DNA of 64,000 nucleotides from Veronia nyctiphanis (GTDB lineage Bacteria; Pseudomonadota; Gammaproteobacteria; Enterobacterales; Vibrionaceae): assembly GCF_004116385.1 (NCBI RefSeq), contig NZ_PEIB01000022.1:1-64000 (forward strand). The letters run 5' to 3'. The position numbers and the translations under genes were made by a program. This document shows, piece after piece, positions 61,101 through 64,000 of the stretch (the first letter of the stretch is position 1; the number at the start of each line of letters is the position of its first letter). The notes beneath the pieces were generated by a model. The model was not told the DNA's origin. It saw only the letters and a list, made by a program, of their open reading frames with translations, and did no database searches.

Positions 61101-62342
61101 TTCATCCAGAATATCCCATACAACCGCTTCTTCGCGCTCAACCATTTTCTTAGCTGCTTTGATTGTAGTCGCCAGACCACGGGTCTCAAGCTTGCCGTAG
61201 ATGAATGGTTTGAACAGCTCAAGTGCCATCTTCTTAGGAAGACCACACTGATGCAGACGAAGGTATGGACCTACGGTGATTACCGAACGGCCAGAATAGT
61301 CTACACGTTTACCAAGTAGGTTCTGACGGAAACGACCTTGCTTACCTTTGATCATGTCAGCGAGCGATTTCAGTGGGCGCTTGTTAGAGCCCGTGATCGC
61401 ACGACCACGACGACCGTTGTCCAGCAGTGCATCCACTGACTCTTGCAGCATACGTTTTTCGTTACGTACGATGATGTCAGGTGCTGCCAGATCCAGAAGG
61501 CGTTTCAGACGGTTATTACGGTTGATGACGCGACGGTACAGATCGTTAAGATCAGATGTAGCGAAGCGGCCACCGTCCAGTGGTACCAGCGGACGAAGAT
61601 CCGGCGGAAGTACTGGCAGAACAGTCAGGATCATCCACTCAGGGTTGTTTCCAGACTGCAGGAATGCTTCAACAAGCTTCAAACGCTTGGTGATTTTCTT
61701 GCGCTTAGTTTCAGAGTTGGTTTCTTCCAGCTCTTCACGCATCAGCTCAGTTTCAGCTTGCAGGTCCATGTTTGACAGCAAGGCTTTAACTGCTTCGGCA
61801 CCCATGCGAGCGTCGAATTCGTCGCCCCATTGCTCAAGCTTGTCAAGGTACTGCTCTTCAGTCAGCATCTCGCCACGCTCAAGATCGGTCATGCCTGGCT
61901 CGATCACAACGTATGATTCGAAGTACAGCACGCGCTCGATGTCACGCAAAGGCATGTCCATCAGCAAACCGATACGGGACGGCAGTGACTTCAGGAACCA
62001 GATGTGGGCAACAGGTGAAGCCAGCTCAATGTGACCCATACGCTCACGGCGTACTTTGGTCTGAGTAACTTCTACACCACATTTTTCACAGATCACGCCA
62101 CGGTGCTTGAGGCGCTTATATTTACCGCAAAGACATTCGTAGTCTTTTACCGGGCCAAAGATACGTGCACAGAACAGGCCGTCACGCTCAGGCTTAAAGG
62201 TACGGTAGTTGATGGTTTCTGGCTTTTTCACTTCACCAAACGACCATGAACGGATCATGTCTGGCGAAGCAAGACCGATTTTGATTGCATCAAATTCTTC
62301 GGTCTTGTGTTGTGCTTTCAGAAACTTAAGTAAGTCTTTCAC
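58129..62342 (-). CDS. rpoC: RNA polymerase beta-prime subunit (frameshift at about 60285)
   Basis: Catalytic subunit of RNA polymerase. The first 690 codons hold the zinc-ribbon cysteines ([20 protein letters not shown]) and the active-site loop [15 protein letters not shown] with three Asp holding magnesium. After YNKVIDIW the frame shifts, because TGGCTGCTGC should read TGGGCTGCTGCG ([14 protein letters not shown]); the second frame runs [16 protein letters not shown] to the end. With one G restored the protein is 1404 residues, close to the E. coli 1407. The gene is essential, so the gap is almost certainly a sequence error. Confidence 0.96.
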
Positions 62343-62429
62343 ATTCGGCTCCTGTGAGGAGTTGACCCACGAAGGCGCTGACAGGCAGCGCCTTCATATT
62401 CATACCGGAATTAACGGTTAAGCGTTCGC

Positions 62430-64000
62430 TTACTCGTCTTCCAGCTCGATGTTGATACCCAACGAGCGGATCTCTTTCAGCAGTACGTTGAAAGATTCCG
62501 GCATACCCGGTTCCATGCGGTGATCGCCATCGACGATGTTCTTATACATCTTCGTACGGCCGTTCACGTCATCCGACTTAACTGTCAGCATTTCCTGAAG
62601 GGTGTATGCTGCGCCATATGCTTCAAGCGCCCACACTTCCATCTCACCGAAACGCTGGCCACCGAACTGAGCCTTACCACCCAGCGGCTGCTGAGTAACT
62701 AGGCTGTAAGAACCGGTAGAACGGGCGTGCATCTTGTCATCAACCAAGTGGTTCAGTTTCAGCATGTACATGTAACCGACAGTTACAGGACGCTCAAACT
62801 TCTCACCAGTGCGGCCATCAAACAGGTTAAGCTGACCAGATTCTGGCAGGTCACCCAGTTTTAACAGCTCTTTGATTGCGCCTTCTGGCGCACCATCGAA
62901 CACTGGTGTTGCGATCGGTAGACCACCACGCAAGTTCGAAATCAGGGTACGAACTTCATCATCAGACAACGTCGCAATATCGACGTTCTGACGTGTATCG
63001 CCCAGATCATAAACCTTCTGCAGGAACTCGCGGAATTTAGCCAGCTCTTGCTGTTCTTTGAGCATCTGGTTGATCTTGTCACCGATACCTTTCGCCGCAA
63101 GGCCAAGGTGAGTTTCCAAGATCTGACCGATGTTCATACGCGATGGTACACCCAGCGGGTTAAGTACGATGTCGACAGGCTGACCTTTCTCATCGTAAGG
63201 CATGTCTTCAACAGGGTTAATCTTAGAAATTACACCCTTGTTACCGTGACGACCTGCCATCTTATCACCAGGCTGGATACGACGTTTAACAGCCAGATAG
63301 ACCTTAACAATTTTAAGGACACCTGGTTGTAGGTCATCACCCTGAGTGATCTTACGACGCTTGGTATCAAACTTCTTATCGAAGTCAGCTTTCAGCTCAT
63401 CGTACTGTTCAGCCAGTTGCTCCAGCTGAGTTTGTTGTGCTTCATCGTCAAGCGTCTGTGACAACATGGTCTGACGATCCATGTTCATCAGCTTGTCTTC
63501 GCTATAACCCGCTTGACCAAGCAGAGTGCGAACACGTGCAACCAGACCACCTTCCAGAATCGCGAACTCTTCTGTCAGGTCTTTCTTGGCTTCTTTCAGC
63601 TGCATCTCTTCAATTTCGAGAGCACGCTTGTCTTTTTCAACACCGTCACGGGTGAAGATCTGAACGTCGATAACAGTACCCGAAACACCATTTGGTACAC
63701 GAGTAGACGAATCTTTAACGTCAGATGCTTTCTCACCAAAGATCGCACGCAGCAGTTTCTCTTCTGGCGTCAGCTGAGTTTCACCTTTCGGTGTTACCTT
63801 ACCAACCAGAATGTCGCCGCCTTTCACTTCAGCACCGATGTAGACAACACCAGACTCATCCAGTTTTGACAGCGCAGATTCACCCACATTAGGGATATCT
63901 GCCGTGATTTCCTCGCTACCCAGCTTGGTGTCACGTGCTGTACAGGTAATTTCCTGAATGTGAATCGTGGTCAGACGGTCTTCCTGAACAACACGTTCAG
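62430..64000 (-). CDS. rpoB: RNA polymerase beta subunit (C-terminal part, truncated by window)
   Basis: C-terminal 523 codons of the beta subunit; the frame is open to the window edge, so the gene begins outside. Family stretches include [81 protein letters not shown] and [20 protein letters not shown]. The protein ends [11 protein letters not shown]. rpoC follows after 87 bp in the same operon. Rifampicin-site residues are not in this part. Confidence 0.98.
   Translation of the reverse strand, partial: ERVVQEDRLTTIHIQEITCTARDTKLGSEEITADIPNVGESALSKLDESGVVYIGAEVKGGDILVGKVTPKGETQLTPEEKLLRAIFGEKASDVKDSSTRVPNGVSGTVIDVQIFTRDGVEKDKRALEIEEMQLKEAKKDLTEEFAILEGGLVARVRTLLGQAGYSEDKLMNMDRQTMLSQTLDDEAQQTQLEQLAEQYDELKADFDKKFDTKRRKITQGDDLQPGVLKIVKVYLAVKRRIQPGDKMAGRHGNKGVISKINPVEDMPYDEKGQPVDIVLNPLGVPSRMNIGQILETHLGLAAKGIGDKINQMLKEQQELAKFREFLQKVYDLGDTRQNVDIATLSDDEVRTLISNLRGGLPIATPVFDGAPEGAIKELLKLGDLPESGQLNLFDGRTGEKFERPVTVGYMYMLKLNHLVDDKMHARSTGSYSLVTQQPLGGKAQFGGQRFGEMEVWALEAYGAAYTLQEMLTVKSDDVNGRTKMYKNIVDGDHRMEPGMPESFNVLLKEIRSLGINIELEDE

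Noticed and set aside
58188-63869. Many plus-strand frames opposite rpoC and rpoB
   Set aside because: They are antisense to conserved coding sequence, have no binding sites and show no family features.

Overview
This 64 kb window is chromosomal DNA of a gammaproteobacterium, most likely a member of the Vibrionaceae close to Grimontia or Enterovibrio. The family call rests on protein similarity by eye (AccC, PurH, RpoB/C, Fis, the CrbS/CrbR acetate-switch pair and a DUF4212 + VC_2705-type symporter) and on gene orders also seen in E. coli (dusB-fis, aroQ-accB-accC-yhdT-panF-prmA, purH-purD, hemE/yjaG/hupA/yjaH, rsd near hemE, rpoB-rpoC). G+C is near half. The genus is inference.

Layout. At 1-330 the minus strand carries an rRNA operon leader: stringent-type promoter, boxA and the first bases of 16S rRNA. 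Then groES-groEL with a heat-shock-type promoter (608-2685), a MATE exporter and a MarR regulator (2785-4592), and a homogentisate pathway operon hmgA-fahA-maiA-aacS (4883-9662) whose products are fumarate and acetoacetyl-CoA. fxsA and a broken aspA follow, then a lipoprotein, two very small sister membrane proteins, and dsbD (to 14991). 15128-25984 is an acetate-use module: response regulator CrbR, a two-subunit sodium:solute symporter, hybrid sensor kinase CrbS with a built-in symporter domain, an HcaT-like transporter and acs. 26337-32982 holds aroQ-accBC, yhdT and a broken panF, prmA, and dusB-fis. 33061-39535 is mixed: a lipoprotein, MAPEG protein, GMC oxidoreductase, ferredoxin, ppnP, a diguanylate cyclase and zntR. 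39708-46302 has purH-purD, yjaH, hupA, yjaG, a 2-hydroxyacid dehydrogenase and a uracil-DNA-glycosylase-family protein. 46303-48064 is an AT-rich accessory patch: a XRE regulator plus small membrane protein with four 20-bp-phased operator repeats, flanked by a repeat family marked by TGTACAGC. Then hemE, small proteins, rsd, a LysR regulator, a badly decayed sugar/glycerol-phosphate-type ABC transporter operon with a phosphodiesterase, and rpoC-rpoB to the window end.

Two kinds of damage must be kept apart. About twenty genes' reading frames are broken by a single missing base, often in a short run of one base, and these include genes that cannot be lost (rpoC, accC, purD, hemE). Restoring one base returns several of them to the family's usual length. 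I read these as sequence or assembly errors and list the genes as intact CDS with the site noted. In contrast aspA, panF and the ABC transporter operon carry nonsense codons, longer deletions and short tandem duplications, and look like real pseudogenes.

The least explained structures are the XRE/membrane-protein cassette with its phased operators, the TGTACAGC repeat family, the pair of ~50-residue membrane proteins with a 19-bp hairpin downstream, and a motif shared by the acs and symporter promoters.
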